The position numbers and the translations under genes are program-made. Shown piece by piece: positions 1 through 10,689 of a stretch of 64,000 bases of DNA. The stretch spans positions 42,407,502-42,471,501 of the forward strand of contig CM055104.1 of NCBI GenBank assembly GCA_029204225.1. Direction: 5' to 3'. This DNA is from Diphasiastrum complanatum (Eukaryota > Streptophyta > Lycopodiopsida > Lycopodiales > Lycopodiaceae). The first letter of the stretch is position 1. Every line of letters begins with the position of its first letter. The notes under the pieces are model-generated. The model searched no databases. It was not told the DNA's origin and saw only the letters and a program-made list of their open reading frames with translations.

Positions 1-940
1 AATTCTTCAGAATAATCAGGAGCCTGGAGGATGGGTGCTTTGGTAAGGGCTTCTTTGAGTTGATTGAAGGCGACGCATTGTTCATCCGTCCATTTGGGAA
101 CTACAACTACTTTGTAGATTAAGCGGGCTTTGTTAGCGAAATCGAAAATAAAGCACCGATAGTAGTTGGCGTGGCCAAGGAAGGAGTAAACTTCACGTAT
201 CGTACGTGGTTCCGGTAGATTTTGAATAATAAGGATCTTTTCAGGGTCAGTGGCAATGCCATTTTGTGAGATAATATGTCCTAACACAACCCATGGGTTA
301 CCCAAATTTGGCATTTTTCAGGATTAAGAGAGATACCGAAGCGTTGACATTGGATAAAAATGTTTTCGAGCACAGACAAATGACGTATTTATTCGGAATG
401 TGCTCCTAAATCGTCCAAGTAAACTTCTAATGTATCGCCCATCTGCTGAGAAAAGGCCGCTTGCATAACACATTGGAAGGTACTAGGAGCATTGCAGAGC
501 CCAAAAGGCATGGCTTTCCAGCAAAAGGTTCCCCATTCTGTGGCAAAGGCAGTTTTGTGTTGATCTTCTTCAGCGATTTGGATCATATTATATCCGCTAA
601 AGCCATCTAAGAAGGAGTAAGCCTCATCTCCTGCTAGATTTTCTAATATGGATTCTCCGAAAGGTAATGGAAAATGATCACGTTCAGTTATGACGTTAAG
701 TTTCTTAAAATCGACATAGATCCGAAGTTTTCCATTTTTCTTGGGGACGATGACAATTGGGGAGACCCACTTAGTATGTTCAATTTCATATATAAATCTC
801 GCATCTAAAAGGCATTGTAATTCTTCTTTGATCTTGGCCTTATAGATGGGATTGCATCTATACGGACGACTCGCAGTGGGCCTCGCACCCGGTTTAAGTG
901 GGATATGATGCACAACTACTTGGGGTGAGACACCTTTCAT
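1..940 (-). pseudogene. gypsy-1 reverse transcriptase (broken)
   Basis: An open stretch at 389-940 encodes the fingers and palm of a gypsy RT. It contains WVSPIVIVPKKNGKLRI, the DFKKLN motif, FPLPF, SFLDGFSGYNMI, the PFGLCNAPSTFQ motif and the catalytic YLDD box near residue 174 (usually YxDD). From 388 down to 1 the reading continues only with frameshifts: the thumb phrase RFGISLNPEKCQ, a connection segment, and the start of RNase H near the window edge. The enzyme would copy element RNA into cDNA in the virus-like particle. This copy cannot make a full-length protein. Confidence 0.9.
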
Positions 941-1052
941 GTCTTTATAGGTCCAGACAAAGATATGTCGATATTTTCGCAGGAGCTTTTCAAGCCATCT
1001 TCGTTGTTCACGATTGAGATGAGCTCTGATGTGGACAAGATATTCGTTGGTT

Positions 1053-1991
1053 TCATTTGGCTAACTCAGGAAAAGGGTTATGGTTTGTGTAGGGCCTTCG
1101 TAGGGTGAAATTACCAGTGGGCTCACGTTGAGCTTGGGGTAATTTGATTGTGACATCCTCGATTGTATAGTCTTTAAAGTATGCAAGAACATCATGGGCT
1201 GGAGATTCGAGGGGGGCCTTGCCTTTATCTTGCCAAGATGGTGCTTTTTCAGGGATGGGTGTAGGGCTAGAGGCAATCTCAGAAACTTCCCGAACAGTTG
1301 TGAGATCACCCGGCAGTTGAATTTGAAGTGGTTTTTTCATTTTCTCTTTCATAGTATGACCACGTAGTTGAGGTTTTGGTGGTGGAGAGACAGTTGGTAT
1401 GTCATGGAGGATCTCGTCATCAATTTGAAAGATAGTCTCCTCCTCACAGAGATCCCATGGATAGTGTGGGCGTTCGGGACAATAGAATTTTGTCTCAGGT
1501 TTTTCACTTGCAACCTTGGCAACTGATTCCACCTTGGAAGCATGTTGCGGATAGGTCTTCGGGGGAAGGGCTTCCATATGGTTGAGGATCTGAATATCGG
1601 AAATGTCCATATCTTCTGAGCAATTCTGAATTCGTAAGACGTTCTTGTCATCAATGAATAAATCATATGATTCATTAGTAGGTCGCCATGCAACATTTAG
1701 TAGCTCATCATGGTGTGGAAGAATATCAACAAAATTGATATTAATGATGGGTGTATCCAGATCAGGTAATTGGTCGTGATCGATCGGGTGTGGAGAGGTA
1801 CAATTATCCTGATGTTGAGCATAGTAATCGGCATTCACACAATCAATGGTAGCTAGACTGTGACTCCAGTTTATGATATCAGTAGATTTAACATAATGAC
1901 CTTTTTCGTGGCTAGACTGGTATGGCTCAAATACTGAGTTGGTGGTTGAGGATCCCTCGTCATGAATGCGTGCAGGTTTGAGTTTACCCAT
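1053..1991 (-). CDS. gypsy-1 protease-RT spacer ORF
   Basis: This 312-codon open frame lies between the protease and RT of gypsy-1 in the same orientation. It is acidic and proline-rich, with no motif I recognise. Plant gypsy polyproteins of this type often have a long variable linker here, so I read it as polyprotein spacer rather than a separate gene. The Met start is probably internal to the ancestral pol frame. Confidence 0.55.
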   Translation of the reverse strand: MGKLKPARIHDEGSSTTNSVFEPYQSSHEKGHYVKSTDIINWSHSLATIDCVNADYYAQHQDNCTSPHPIDHDQLPDLDTPIININFVDILPHHDELLNVAWRPTNESYDLFIDDKNVLRIQNCSEDMDISDIQILNHMEALPPKTYPQHASKVESVAKVASEKPETKFYCPERPHYPWDLCEEETIFQIDDEILHDIPTVSPPPKPQLRGHTMKEKMKKPLQIQLPGDLTTVREVSEIASSPTPIPEKAPSWQDKGKAPLESPAHDVLAYFKDYTIEDVTIKLPQAQREPTGNFTLRRPYTNHNPFPELAK

Positions 1992-2060
1992 TGAGTCAAT
2001 TGTGACAGAATTGTCACGATTACCAAAAGTGACTCGACCTTTGCTCCAGTCATGAACGAC

Positions 2061-2408
2061 TCATGCATTGGTGAGCCACGGACGACCAAGTAGTAATTCA
2101 TAAGAATAGACATTATTGGGAATATCAAGTACTACAAGGTCAACAGAAAATTTGAGACCTCCTAGTTTGATCAGCACGTGCGGAAGGAAACCGGTAGGTC
2201 GGACCACACTTTGATCAAGCTGACAAGTAGGTTTGGCTAGCTTGTCTCTCAGATTCCATTCCATCATGAGGGATGTGGATATGATATTAACCTCGGAACC
2301 TCCATCGAGTACTACTAAAACTTCACGGGATTGATGATGGGTAGTTGGGATTTTGATGTTGCCTCGTTCGCTAAGTGGATTGGTTAGATGTAAGGGCATT
2401 TCAGGCAA
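2061..2408 (-). CDS. gypsy-1 aspartic protease
   Basis: A retropepsin-like domain with the active-site phrase VVLDGGSEVNIIS (DGG in place of the common DSG/DTG) about 35 residues in, followed by hydrophobic strands and LLGRPWL, the usual C-terminal landmark of gypsy proteases. It would cleave the gag-pol polyprotein. It lies between the zinc-knuckle region on the right and the spacer on the left and is out of frame with its neighbours. Confidence 0.8.
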   Translation of the reverse strand: MPEMPLHLTNPLSERGNIKIPTTHHQSREVLVVLDGGSEVNIISTSLMMEWNLRDKLAKPTCQLDQSVVRPTGFLPHVLIKLGGLKFSVDLVVLDIPNNVYSYELLLGRPWLTNA

Positions 2409-2468
2409 CTCATCAATAATGGTGGTGGTATTGGATTGGATCTGTTGTTTCCACTGGCCAGCATGCCT

Positions 2469-3436
2469 CTAGAGGACATGGAAGGGAAGAGTGACATTGG
2501 CTTGTAGTAAATCTCCCCAAACTTCGGTATCTTCAAGGGTCTTGTTTTCAAAGAGCTTGTGAGGTACTTTATGGGAAGAGGAAGATTGTTGGTCGGCATT
2601 ACGGATTTGCTGGCGATACTCATGATGCAGTCGAATTTCTTCAGATGGGTGAGGATAAACTATCGAGGTTGAATCATCACTTGGAGGGACAGCCTGCGGT
2701 TGAGTTTTGCTAGGTGCAAGTGTAAGGGCTTGGCATTGGGTGTGTGCCCGAGTCAAGACCCAAGCAGGATGAGTTTCAACTAGTAAAGTTGCTACTTGCA
2801 CTGAATAGACTGGAGCAGCAGGTTTGGATCGGGATGGGCAGTCCTTCACATGATGTTCAGTACCACAATTTTCACAAGCTGGAGGGAACCGGAGTTTATC
2901 TGGGCAGCGAATACTAGGATGTTTACTTGCACAGATAAAGCATCCTTGTATTGCGGGTAGTTGATGTGCGGCAAAGACAGCTTGGTTTGGATTATAAGCT
3001 TGGGCATTGGGATCCAGTGGTTGAGCATTAGAATCATAGGTATAATAAACAACCGTTTCAGTAGAGTACTGTGGTTGAATATTGTCTTCCACATAGTAGG
3101 TGGCTGGATCGATGGTATTCGGATCAAGATAATGGACAACGTTTTGTGGGGCAGGTTGGTTAACAACAAACTGTTGACGTGGGGATGGATATTGATTTGG
3201 TGCAGGTGGTCGAAGGTGGTAAACCCCTGGTTGTGGCACAGGTTGTTGTGGCGGGTAGGGGCAATAAGCTCGATAAACGGTGGGTCTGGTGGTTGCTGGG
3301 AAATGATTTCACAGTTGAGGGCATTCATTAGAAGTGTGATGCTGTGAGCAGATTGGACATCAGACATTTTCTCTTGTTGGAAAGGATTTCTCAGCAATTT
3401 TATGGCGGTTTGAAAATCGGCAGTGAGTTTATCCAT
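2469..3436 (-). pseudogene. gypsy-1 gag C-terminal part with double zinc knuckle
   Basis: Two frames together form the nucleocapsid part of gag: 3436 to about 3245, then a frameshift into 3239-2469. A Pro/Gln/Tyr-rich stretch precedes two adjacent knuckles, CFICASKHPSIRC and CENCGTEHHVKDC. Both read CX2CX3HX4C, one residue shorter than the usual CX2CX4HX4C. Gypsy-3 near 42.8 kb has the same unusual spacing. The role would be binding and packaging of element RNA. Confidence 0.8.
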
Positions 3437-3457
3437 ATGTGATTGTTGAGCTTTTTG

Positions 3458-4189
3458 TCAGGTTTCCATTTGATGTAGAAGTTCAGAAGACTGAGCAATA
3501 TTATCAGACTTAGGACAATCTGGATTCTTAGATTTCTTTTCACGATGGTCAAAGTCATCATCGAAACCTTCGTCTTCTTCATGGATAGCATCGGTCATCA
3601 CATCTTTAAGTTGATCATAAAGGTCAACTGGTTTGAGTTCACGATGGATGTTTTTAGGAAATCCAACTAAAGATAGTTTTATGGCCATGCGTTCAGTTAT
3701 ATTTTCATCAACACATTCTACTTTGAGACGTTCAACACGCTCAATGTAGTTTCGAACAGACTCTTCGCGATGCATCTTGATATGAGTAATTTGAATGAAC
3801 GGGCTCTGAGTCAGTTTGGATGGTTTGAAACGCTTGATGGGAGCGTCCTTGAGGGTGGTCCAAGAAGCAAGGTCAGGAGTTTCGAGATTCAAGTACCACT
3901 CCTTGGCGGTGCCATAGAGTACCATGGGAAATAGGCGAAGCTTTTCAGTTTCAGAGGTATCTCCATAAAAACGGCATGCATTATCAAAGTCTTGGAGAAA
4001 TCGGATTGGGTCAGATTCGCCATCGTACTTTGGTGCATCGATACGTGGAATTCTTCGTTCCATTTGTGGAGGAGTCGGATTAGAAGATTCAGCACAGTCA
4101 CGAGACATGATGCAGAATATAGATGAGCAGGGCCGAACTGTACTTGACAAAAAGGGCAGTTTGCTTACAGAATGGATAATGTAGAACAA
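3458..4189 (-). CDS. gypsy-1 gag capsid domain
   Basis: A 243-codon frame with the plant retrotransposon-gag fold: APKYDGESDPIRFLQDF, then AKEWYLNL, then SVRNYIERVERLKVEC, then GFPKNIHRELKP. The same landmarks recur at 41.9-42.4 kb and 21.9-22.2 kb, so the three are one gag lineage. The true start is probably near MSRDCAESS (about 4110), because the first residues overlap leader-like sequence. It would form the capsid shell. The reading stops near 3458, before the frameshifted nucleocapsid part. Confidence 0.82.
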   Translation of the reverse strand: MFYIIHSVSKLPFLSSTVRPCSSIFCIMSRDCAESSNPTPPQMERRIPRIDAPKYDGESDPIRFLQDFDNACRFYGDTSETEKLRLFPMVLYGTAKEWYLNLETPDLASWTTLKDAPIKRFKPSKLTQSPFIQITHIKMHREESVRNYIERVERLKVECVDENITERMAIKLSLVGFPKNIHRELKPVDLYDQLKDVMTDAIHEEDEGFDDDFDHREKKSKNPDCPKSDNIAQSSELLHQMET

Positions 4190-4912
4190 AAACTGGTCTT
4201 TCTAATTGTTATAGAATTCGCGGACAGGCTAAAAAATTGTGGAGAGGCAGATAAATCTAACTGTAATACTCGCAAATTCTGAACAAGTATTTTGAATGTC
4301 AGAATAGTGATTTTTTTAGATTTTCTGAAAAAATTTGGCGATTCAGAATTCGCGGATAGTACAGAAAAATTGTGCTCTGTGAGGGCGAATTCTTAGTCTT
4401 GATGGCGAATTCTAACAGAGAGGTTTGACTAACAGATTAGGGAATATAGAGAAAGATGTGATGTTCTGTCAGTAAACGGGCAAAATCTTTGAGATAGAAT
4501 TCGCGGAACTACTAAAGGACTGATCTTAATGAGATCTAGCCTCAGTGAAGTCGGCGAATTCTAAGACAGATTTTGATGAGAAATAAGGGATTTTGACAGT
4601 ATAACAGGCTGTTTTCTCAAAATCTGATTGTGGCCCGAATTCGTGGAGGTGATAAAATGAAAGATCAGGGTCTGTTAGGGTTGCAGACAGACTAGCGAAT
4701 TTTGATATATCTGTTTGGTTGTGAAAAAAGTCATTGACTCTTTTGTTGCTTCCCCCCGGTTTGAGAAGTTGCTTCGCAGCTCGTGTAGGACCTGGAGAGA
4801 TGACGCGTGCTGTTGGTTGGTAGATAGAGATAAGCACACAAGCAAACATACAACACGGAAGCAAGAAATAAAAGAAAAAAAGGAGAAGAAACTAGGTAGA
4901 AAAATACTTAAA
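4190..4912 (-). repeat. gypsy-1 leader with iterated GAATTCGCC/GAATTCGCGGA words
   Basis: This untranslated leader between PBS and gag carries about nine copies of a short word. On the plus strand it appears as GAATTCGCGGA (4214-4224, 4346-4356, 4497-4507, degenerate at 4637-4647) and GGCGAATTC (4384-4392, 4404-4412, 4553-4561), with weaker versions near 4271, 4337 and 4695. In the element's own sense the words read TCCGCGAATTC and GAATTCGCC. No gene is seen here. Confidence 0.75.
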
Positions 4913-4929
4913 AAACGGCAATGGCGCCA
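4913..4929 (-). other. gypsy-1 primer-binding site (Asp-tRNA type)
   Basis: On the minus strand the sequence next to the LTR is TGGCGCCATTGCCGTTT. It starts one base after the LTR end (CCAACA) and closely resembles the TGGCGCCGTTGCC site that many plant gypsy elements use for tRNA-Asp priming. Confidence 0.8.
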
Positions 4930-4930
4930 A

Positions 4931-5730
4931 TGTTGGAAGTATTTCTAGTGAGTGCGGTGGCTAGATCTACTTACGGGTGTAGTATAGGGATGTAGAGATT
5001 CATCCACTTTTAGAGTTTCTACAATAAGCTTCAACGGAAATATGGACAAGAATGAGAGCACTAAGGCTTACCCAACTAGTGCCCGAAACGAAAATAAACT
5101 AATTAGTAACAACAATAAAAATCCTTGCTAAGGCTTACCCAACTAGCAAGGTGACTAGACTAATCCTAGATTAACACCCGAAGGGCAATAAAATGAGATT
5201 GCGACTAATACTAAACAAATAAGCAATAATGAACATGCCACAATAAAACCGATGAATAGGAGGCAAGAGGAGGCCCGAGCACCTTCCCTCCAGCTATTCA
5301 CCTTTCCAAGGGGAACACAAATGAAATAGAATGATAATTCTCCAAAATAGAGAGCAAGATAGCTTAATCTCAAAAGTGTTATTTACAATGCAAATACCTC
5401 TCCTTTTATGGCAAGGAGGGTCTTCCATAAGTGTCTACTAACTTATGGGACTAATCTGTTCCTAGCCTTTCTAGAACTTCTAAGTTAGGATTTAGAACTT
5501 CAATTTTCTTAACTTAGGACAACTTAAGATAAAATATTTCTAATCTTAAGTTTCCTAAGTCTAAGTTCTAAATCTAAGTTTAAGCTATATTATTATTATT
5601 TAAGCTTCTACTCATGGACTTACAAAACACATATCATGGCTTGAAGTTTATTGACAGATACTCATAAGTGGTCTTACAAAACACATGCCACGGAGTTTTA
5701 TTATTTTTTTATTTTCTCTGTGTTAGCACA
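4931..5730 (-). repeat. gypsy-1 5' LTR
   Basis: The inner edge is fixed by the PBS: on the plus strand the LTR begins TGTTGGAAG at 4931. A TATA-like CATAAAAGGAG read on the minus strand lies near 5400-5412, consistent with U3 on the right and R/U5 on the left. The outer edge is taken at TTAGCACA (5730), just before similarity to a copia-2-type LTR begins. No second LTR is in the window, so length and duplication cannot be confirmed. Confidence 0.65.
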
Positions 5731-5734
5731 GTTG

Positions 5735-6262
5735 CTAATAGAAGTTTAAGAGGTCCAATAGGATTTAGAGGTGGAACCATGAGTGGTCCAATAGAATTTG
5801 AGATATGCTTGAAAATGGTCCAATAGAATTTAGAGGTGAATGGATCAATGGTCCAATAGGATTAAGAGGTGGCAAAAGTGTGGTCCAATCATGATTGAGC
5901 ATTGTGGTAGCTCATGAATCTATTAGTATCATTGTACTTCTCATTTGCATCAAATTGATTTTGAGATTGAGTGGATTTTGTGAGTAATTGGTTTTCTAGC
6001 TTTCTCTCTCTACCCAAGAGCTCATGATGATTTTCTCTCTCTGTCCGAGGAGAGCAGCTTGTTTTTACTTAGATAATTTTTGGAACACTTCCCACACGTG
6101 TGAGTGAGAGTTGGAAGTGATTGAATGCATGTAGTAGTGTGTTTTTGCCATAGAATCAAAGATAGATCTTGAATCTAAATCTAGTCTTGATCTTGGTGCA
6201 TCTACATACCTTTAGAGATCACAAGTACATGTTGTGGACAGTCCACACGTGTGAAATCAACA
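5735..6262 (+). repeat. copia-2-type LTR, 3' fragment
   Basis: From TTAAGAGGTCCAATAGG onward this is collinear with the 3' two-thirds of the copia-2 LTRs (about 19770-20281 and, inverted, 26284-26815). It shares the repeated GGTCCAATAG words, the CTCTCTCTACC boxes and the end GTGTGAAATCAACA. The 5' third is replaced by gypsy-1. No PBS follows its end at 6262, so it is a truncated or solo LTR. Confidence 0.85.
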
Positions 6263-7790
6263 AGCTCAATTACAAGGACTGCAATTATATTTTCCTTGAT
6301 ATTGAAAATGTTCTAAAATACATTATTCGATTCTATAAACTAGACGAACATCAAGTAAATGGAAAGATCATTATTGTAATAAAATTGGATGAATATGAAA
6401 TCATCAAGGGTCAGAAGTTGGAATGTGTGAGTGTCACTTTGAAGAACAAAATTTCAGATACAGATGATCGAACGTTTAGTGTTCAATCGAAAAATCACAT
6501 ATGGTGGTTGGCGGCATTCCAGGTATACATTTCAATTTTTATCTAGAATATCTATATTAACAATTCATACCTTGCCAGTTTTTATTGACATGTCATGCAT
6601 TACTTGTGTCTCTACATGTCTTGAAAGAGGACCATAAAATACTATCATGGATATTTTCAAGAACAAATTATGGCGAGATTATAAAGAGACATTTGGAGGG
6701 TGAGAAATTTACAGTCGAAAACCTTGGAAGTTTTCAAATTCAATGACACCTTGCAGGGGATTTGAAAGCATTAAAATGTATGTATAATGTCTCTCATGGG
6801 GCAACATCAAAGCATCCATGTCTTTATTGCATGAAGGATTGCTACAATATGAATTTGGAACGATCAACAAACACTGGCCCAACACAAGAAGCTGAAGATC
6901 CAAATATGATAAGTGTTCTGCCAATTCCATTAAAATATGTTCACATATGCACATTGCATGTTGAGGTTCGTATCATTGAAAAACTAATTTACCTGCATAT
7001 TCTACTAGCATGGAATCATAAACCAGAGTCAGTGGCTAAAGCAACAATTAGGAGGTTGGAAATAGTTCTGTCAAATGCAGGACTATATAAAGGGAATGTC
7101 ACGATTGAAAAAAGTGACAGACTCTTCGAGAAAAAAGAAAACGTTCCTAATAAGCCATCAATTGGAGGTGCTAAAGCAAGAATATTCTTATCCAATCACA
7201 CATGCAAAGAATCAAGTGTCAGATACAAAATATGGAGAGAAATTGTTCAAGCCACACGAACACTAGAAGGAAGTAATTGAGTGGAAAAGGGACAAGTGTG
7301 ACCAATTTAGACAGACTCATAGGTGTTATCAGGAAAGAAAACCTATCATCAAAAGATATGAGGACTTTGCAAAATCATTGCACCACATTTGTAAAATCTG
7401 TACATGATTGTTGGGAAAAAGACAACATTACTCATTACATGGTGCTAATCTATATCATTGTCTGTTAATTTTCTCATTCAAGCTTATATTTTTTTCTACT
7501 GATGTAACTAATCAAAACTATTGTTTGCAGCACATCCTTCTTCATCATGCAACTTATTTTGCAAAGGAATATGGGAGCTTAAATATCTGGTCATCAGAAG
7601 GCATGGAAAAATCTCATTGGCAAGCAAGGGGAGCATTTCATAGAGCAACAAATCACAGAGGACACAATTCAAGAAATAAATATTCAGTTCAACTTTTTTA
7701 GTGGTTTTACAGAAGAGCACAATGTAGATATCAAGCTAAGAACTCGCCAAGTATTACGATATTTCGAAAGACATTAAAATTCATTACAAA
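6263..7790 (+). pseudogene. Broken, apparently spliced transposase-like gene
   Basis: Several plus-strand frames read as one protein after removal of intron-like gaps and a few stops. The first (about 6263-6522) ends SKNHIWWLAAFQ at a CAG/GTATAC donor, with a possible acceptor near 6576. The next (6600-7280) holds GDLKALKCMYNVSHGA followed by HPCLYCMKDC, a CxxC pair. A later part (7530-7700, after TTTGCAG) reads YGSLNIWSSEGMEKSH and FHRATNHRG. The layout recalls DDE-type transposase relatives known mainly as unnamed proteins, but I cannot assign a superfamily. Breaks include a stop just before GDLKAL and one near 7279. No terminal inverted repeats were found. Confidence 0.45.
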
Positions 7791-7841
7791 AGAGAGATCC
7801 TTGTGATATATCAAAAATCTATTATAGAAAATTATTTAATT

Positions 7842-8195
7842 ATCATCATCATCCTCTTCAAGATTCAGACGGATGGCATTGTCATGAAGGAATAATCTCC
7901 TTTCATATGGATCTAAAAATTCTAAATTTTTTCTCTTGCTCATATCAATGTAACCATTACAGATGATCTTTTCGTAGTCTCATTGGGAGTATAACCCAAT
8001 ATCTTAATAGCCAAATCTCTCTTCAAAAAAAATTATTTTATATGTTCCTCTTGCGTACTTATGGCCTCCTAAACAAACTGATAATGATGTGATGGCCATA
8101 ATGGCAGTGGTTGCATATGAATTATAAGATGAATGATATATACATATCTCATTATTCCTCTTGCTCATATCAATGTAACCTGAATAAAGGGCCAT
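7842..8195 (-). pseudogene. Possible 3' end of gene A1
   Basis: Two partly duplicated minus-strand segments share the phrase GYIDMSKR: one ORF at 8004-8195 and one reading from about 7990 down to an acidic end EEDDDDN with a stop near 7842. The duplicated words are the direct repeat CATATCAATGTAACC at about 7941 and 8167. They lie downstream of A1 in the same orientation and may be its last exon(s), duplicated. No counterpart was seen next to A2, so this is weak. Confidence 0.3.
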
Positions 8196-8205
8196 TGCAG
8201 ATGAT

Positions 8206-9440
8206 CTTTTTTCTATCTCATGCCTTTGGTATGAGATAGAGAAACATCTTTTCTCCCGGCTAATACACCTCGGACGCCTCCATATCTCATACCAAAGGCA
8301 TCTGTTTCAATAGCATCCTGTAAACGAGAAAAGAAAATAAATTTAGAATGATACATAACACTGCAATCTCAATAAGAAAATTGAACAATATCAATACCAA
8401 TAAGAAATAAGAAAACTGAACAATATCAATACCAATATAATATCTACTTACCAAATTATAATCATCGTAATCAACGACGTTTGCTCTGCTGATGTCATGT
8501 CCTCCAATGGCCTCTACATTTTCGGAGGGGATATATCTAGCCCTAGGGGGATATCTTTTTTGAAATTCCAAAAATTCCTTCTCTGTAGGCAAAGTTTTTT
8601 CATAGGCTTTAGATTTTTCAATCATGGCCTCCAAGGCCTCATTGCCAGATTTCCATTTGCCATCTTTATCATAATCTATCTCACTTTCAAGGTCATCATA
8701 TGAGTAATCAACAATGTCAGAAAATTCTGATAAATTTTGAGCAAAAATTGAGAGGATTTCATCCTCTCTCAAATTCAATACATCTTCTATATCATTAAAT
8801 GAAATATAACATTCATTATTTATAAAATATAAAGGAACATCGAGTAGAGTTAATTGATTAATAGGAGATGCAGATGGAAGAGAATCAGAGAGGATTATAG
8901 AACGAGGGAGAGTTTTTTGATAATCTGAAGTCATAGAGACTTCAGATTCAACCCCTATATCAGTATCGTATCATTTACATCAACTGGAGCAGGTGCAAAT
9001 GCTTCGATCAATGGAACAGTTGAAGATTCAACAAACTCATCATCTGAATTTCAGCAGATATGTAGAAGACAAAAGCCATTCCTTTGATTAGAAGGCGACA
9101 TATTCTTTTGTGGTAATCACAATATATATATTTTTTGAAATGGTCCTGCAGGTTAGAGTACTTTCTATTGTGTTTATGCTTACAAGATGGTTGGGAATGT
9201 ACAAGGTCCTGAAAATGAACGAAACAAAAGCTATCTATATCCAAAACAGGAGTACTAATAATCTGAGAAAAATTATCAAGATAAGAAATTAAATTATAAC
9301 GATTCTTATAAACTAGCTTATCAATATCAAAGGGAGCAAAAAAAATACTAGCAAAATACTCTAATTTGTCAGATGGAAAGTCATTGGCATTAAAAAAAAT
9401 CCATAAGTTTGTCATTTGAGGCCATGGAGAAACTAGCCAT
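8206..9440 (-). pseudogene. Gene A1: uncharacterised two-domain protein, spliced, frameshifted
   Basis: Reading on the minus strand, the start near 9440 gives MASNDKLMDFF. A run of eight T shifts the frame into NANDFPSDKLEYFAS, which runs to about 9008. The middle part (8934-8452) holds VPLYFINNECYISFNDIEDV then LNLREDEIL, and ends GGHDISRANVVDYDDYN. A GTAAG donor at 8451 and an acceptor at 8318 bound a 134-bp phase-0 intron. The next exon begins DAIETDAFGMRYGGVR. A2 at 49-50 kb matches in order over the N-terminus, the middle and this exon start, so the two form a family. Two frame breaks (near 9410 and 8963) suggest a pseudogene. I do not recognise the family. The middle segment only faintly recalls KilA-N/Bro-N-like modules. 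Confidence 0.6.
8220..8301. repeat. 19-bp inverted repeat in an A1 exon
   Basis: ATGCCTTTGGTATGAGATA (about 8220-8239) recurs as its exact reverse complement at about 8283-8301, with a spacer of about 43 bp. The right arm is coding sequence of the A1 exon (DAFGMRY). The left arm is an inverted copy that ends the reading as SHTKGMR and a stop. Confidence 0.7.
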
Positions 9441-9720
9441 ATTGAATCCGATATCGGTTCAACGCGACATATAAATATCGGTAGAGGAATAAAACAAAGT
9501 GCGCGTGCTGATCCGATATGGTAAGATCGAGAATGAAATTTTTTGAAAAGCACTCGTCAGAAGTGACTGATATCGATTCAGCGCGCCTGAATGAATACGA
9601 GCATGCACAAAAAGGGATGGCGCACGTCGATTCGATATCGCGAGAATGAAAAAAAAAACAAGAAGGCTAGAGAGTTCAAAATAAAAGATTATAGAATTGA
9701 AATATAGAAAGTGGTGCACA

Positions 9721-9728
9721 TATTTATA
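9721..9728 (-). promoter_or_regulatory. TATA-box candidate for A1
   Basis: On the minus strand GCTATAAATATGTG lies about 280 bases upstream of the inferred A1 start. Between the two are several GATATCG and CGCGC words. A2 has a comparable TATA element upstream, which supports the call. Confidence 0.4.
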
Positions 9729-9739
9729 GCTAATTCAGT

Positions 9740-10668
9740 TGATCACAGCCATACATTTGTCAAATAACGAATTGAGATTTACAGCCTATATTTACCCAAC
9801 CATAGCTAGATCCAAGCTCCAATCAAGACCTATCTAGCACCCCCTTGCTAACCATAAACAAATCACAAGCATGCCACAACATTCCATAGCATACTCAAGA
9901 TCCAAACCCTACTTATGTCCCATACCATAAGCAAGATCCAAACCTTAAGCATCATACCACAAGAAAGCACTCTACACACTAGTAGCAATACTAGAGCATA
10001 AGCAAACCAAACAAGAGAGATCTCCCCCTCACAATGGGTGCCCTACTAGCCTCATATAGATGGCCCATGGACCCCTCCAATGCACTATGGACTTCCATGC
10101 TCATCCAATGAGAGAGAGAGAGAGAGAAGCCTAGGGGAGTTAAAGAATCTCCAAGAGCCTCCATAGGCTTATGGAATGTCAAGAGACTCCTTCCATAACC
10201 TATGACTCTTTGAATGCCTTTCTTGTGGGAGTTGGGAACTCAATGGACACTTTAGAAGGGTGCCCTTCTACTAGGTCCCATTGCCCAAGTTGTGCAAGTA
10301 TACTTTGGTCCTAGACCAATAAAGTGATATGGTTCAAGGTTGAGGCCCAAAGTTTAGAAAAATAGTCATCCAATGACTTTCTAACACCTCTCTAGGTTCC
10401 GTACCTCCATCCAAGGCATAGACACCTACCTGACCTTAACCAAGGACACTAGTACCTTAATCTAAGACACCTACCCTTAATACTAAGGGTACCTCTTATC
10501 CAAGGGTCACGTGACTCCATTACCTCCGACTAAGGTATAGTCACTTGTCTATCCTTATCCAAGGGCACATATTCTTAATCCTACGGGTACCTTGCCATTT
10601 ATCCCCCAACACTAAATGGACTAATAGGGGTCTGAAGTACTGCTAGTTACATAGGTATGTAGCATTCC
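9740..10668 (-). repeat. Probable chromovirus 3' LTR region
   Basis: Left of the chromovirus pol, the minus strand reads a purine tract (TTTAGGGGGAAGGAA) and then TGCTACATACC at about 10668, the expected PPT-LTR junction. The stretch has no gene. It contains degenerate repeats of the CACCTACC/CTTAATC type at 10400-10570 and a short GA run near 10110. The left end is not defined. Confidence 0.45.
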
Positions 10669-10689
10669 TTCCCCCTAAACTAAAATTTT

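Larger units (their letters stand above)
1..5730 (-). mobile_element. gypsy-1: partial Ty3/gypsy LTR retrotransposon
   Basis: Reading leftward on the minus strand the order is 5' LTR, primer-binding site, leader, gag, double zinc knuckle, aspartic protease, spacer and reverse transcriptase. This is the Ty3/gypsy order. RNase H, integrase and the 3' LTR would lie left of base 1. Several frameshifts and stops make it non-functional as it stands. Its outer (right) edge abuts a copia-2-type LTR fragment whose 5' part is missing, so gypsy-1 probably inserted into that LTR. The right boundary is approximate. Confidence 0.88.

Noticed and set aside
8459-8960. Firm KilA-N/Bro-N or viral assignment for the A1/A2 middle domain
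   Set aside because: The likeness is a loose strand-helix pattern only; no diagnostic residue set could be verified.
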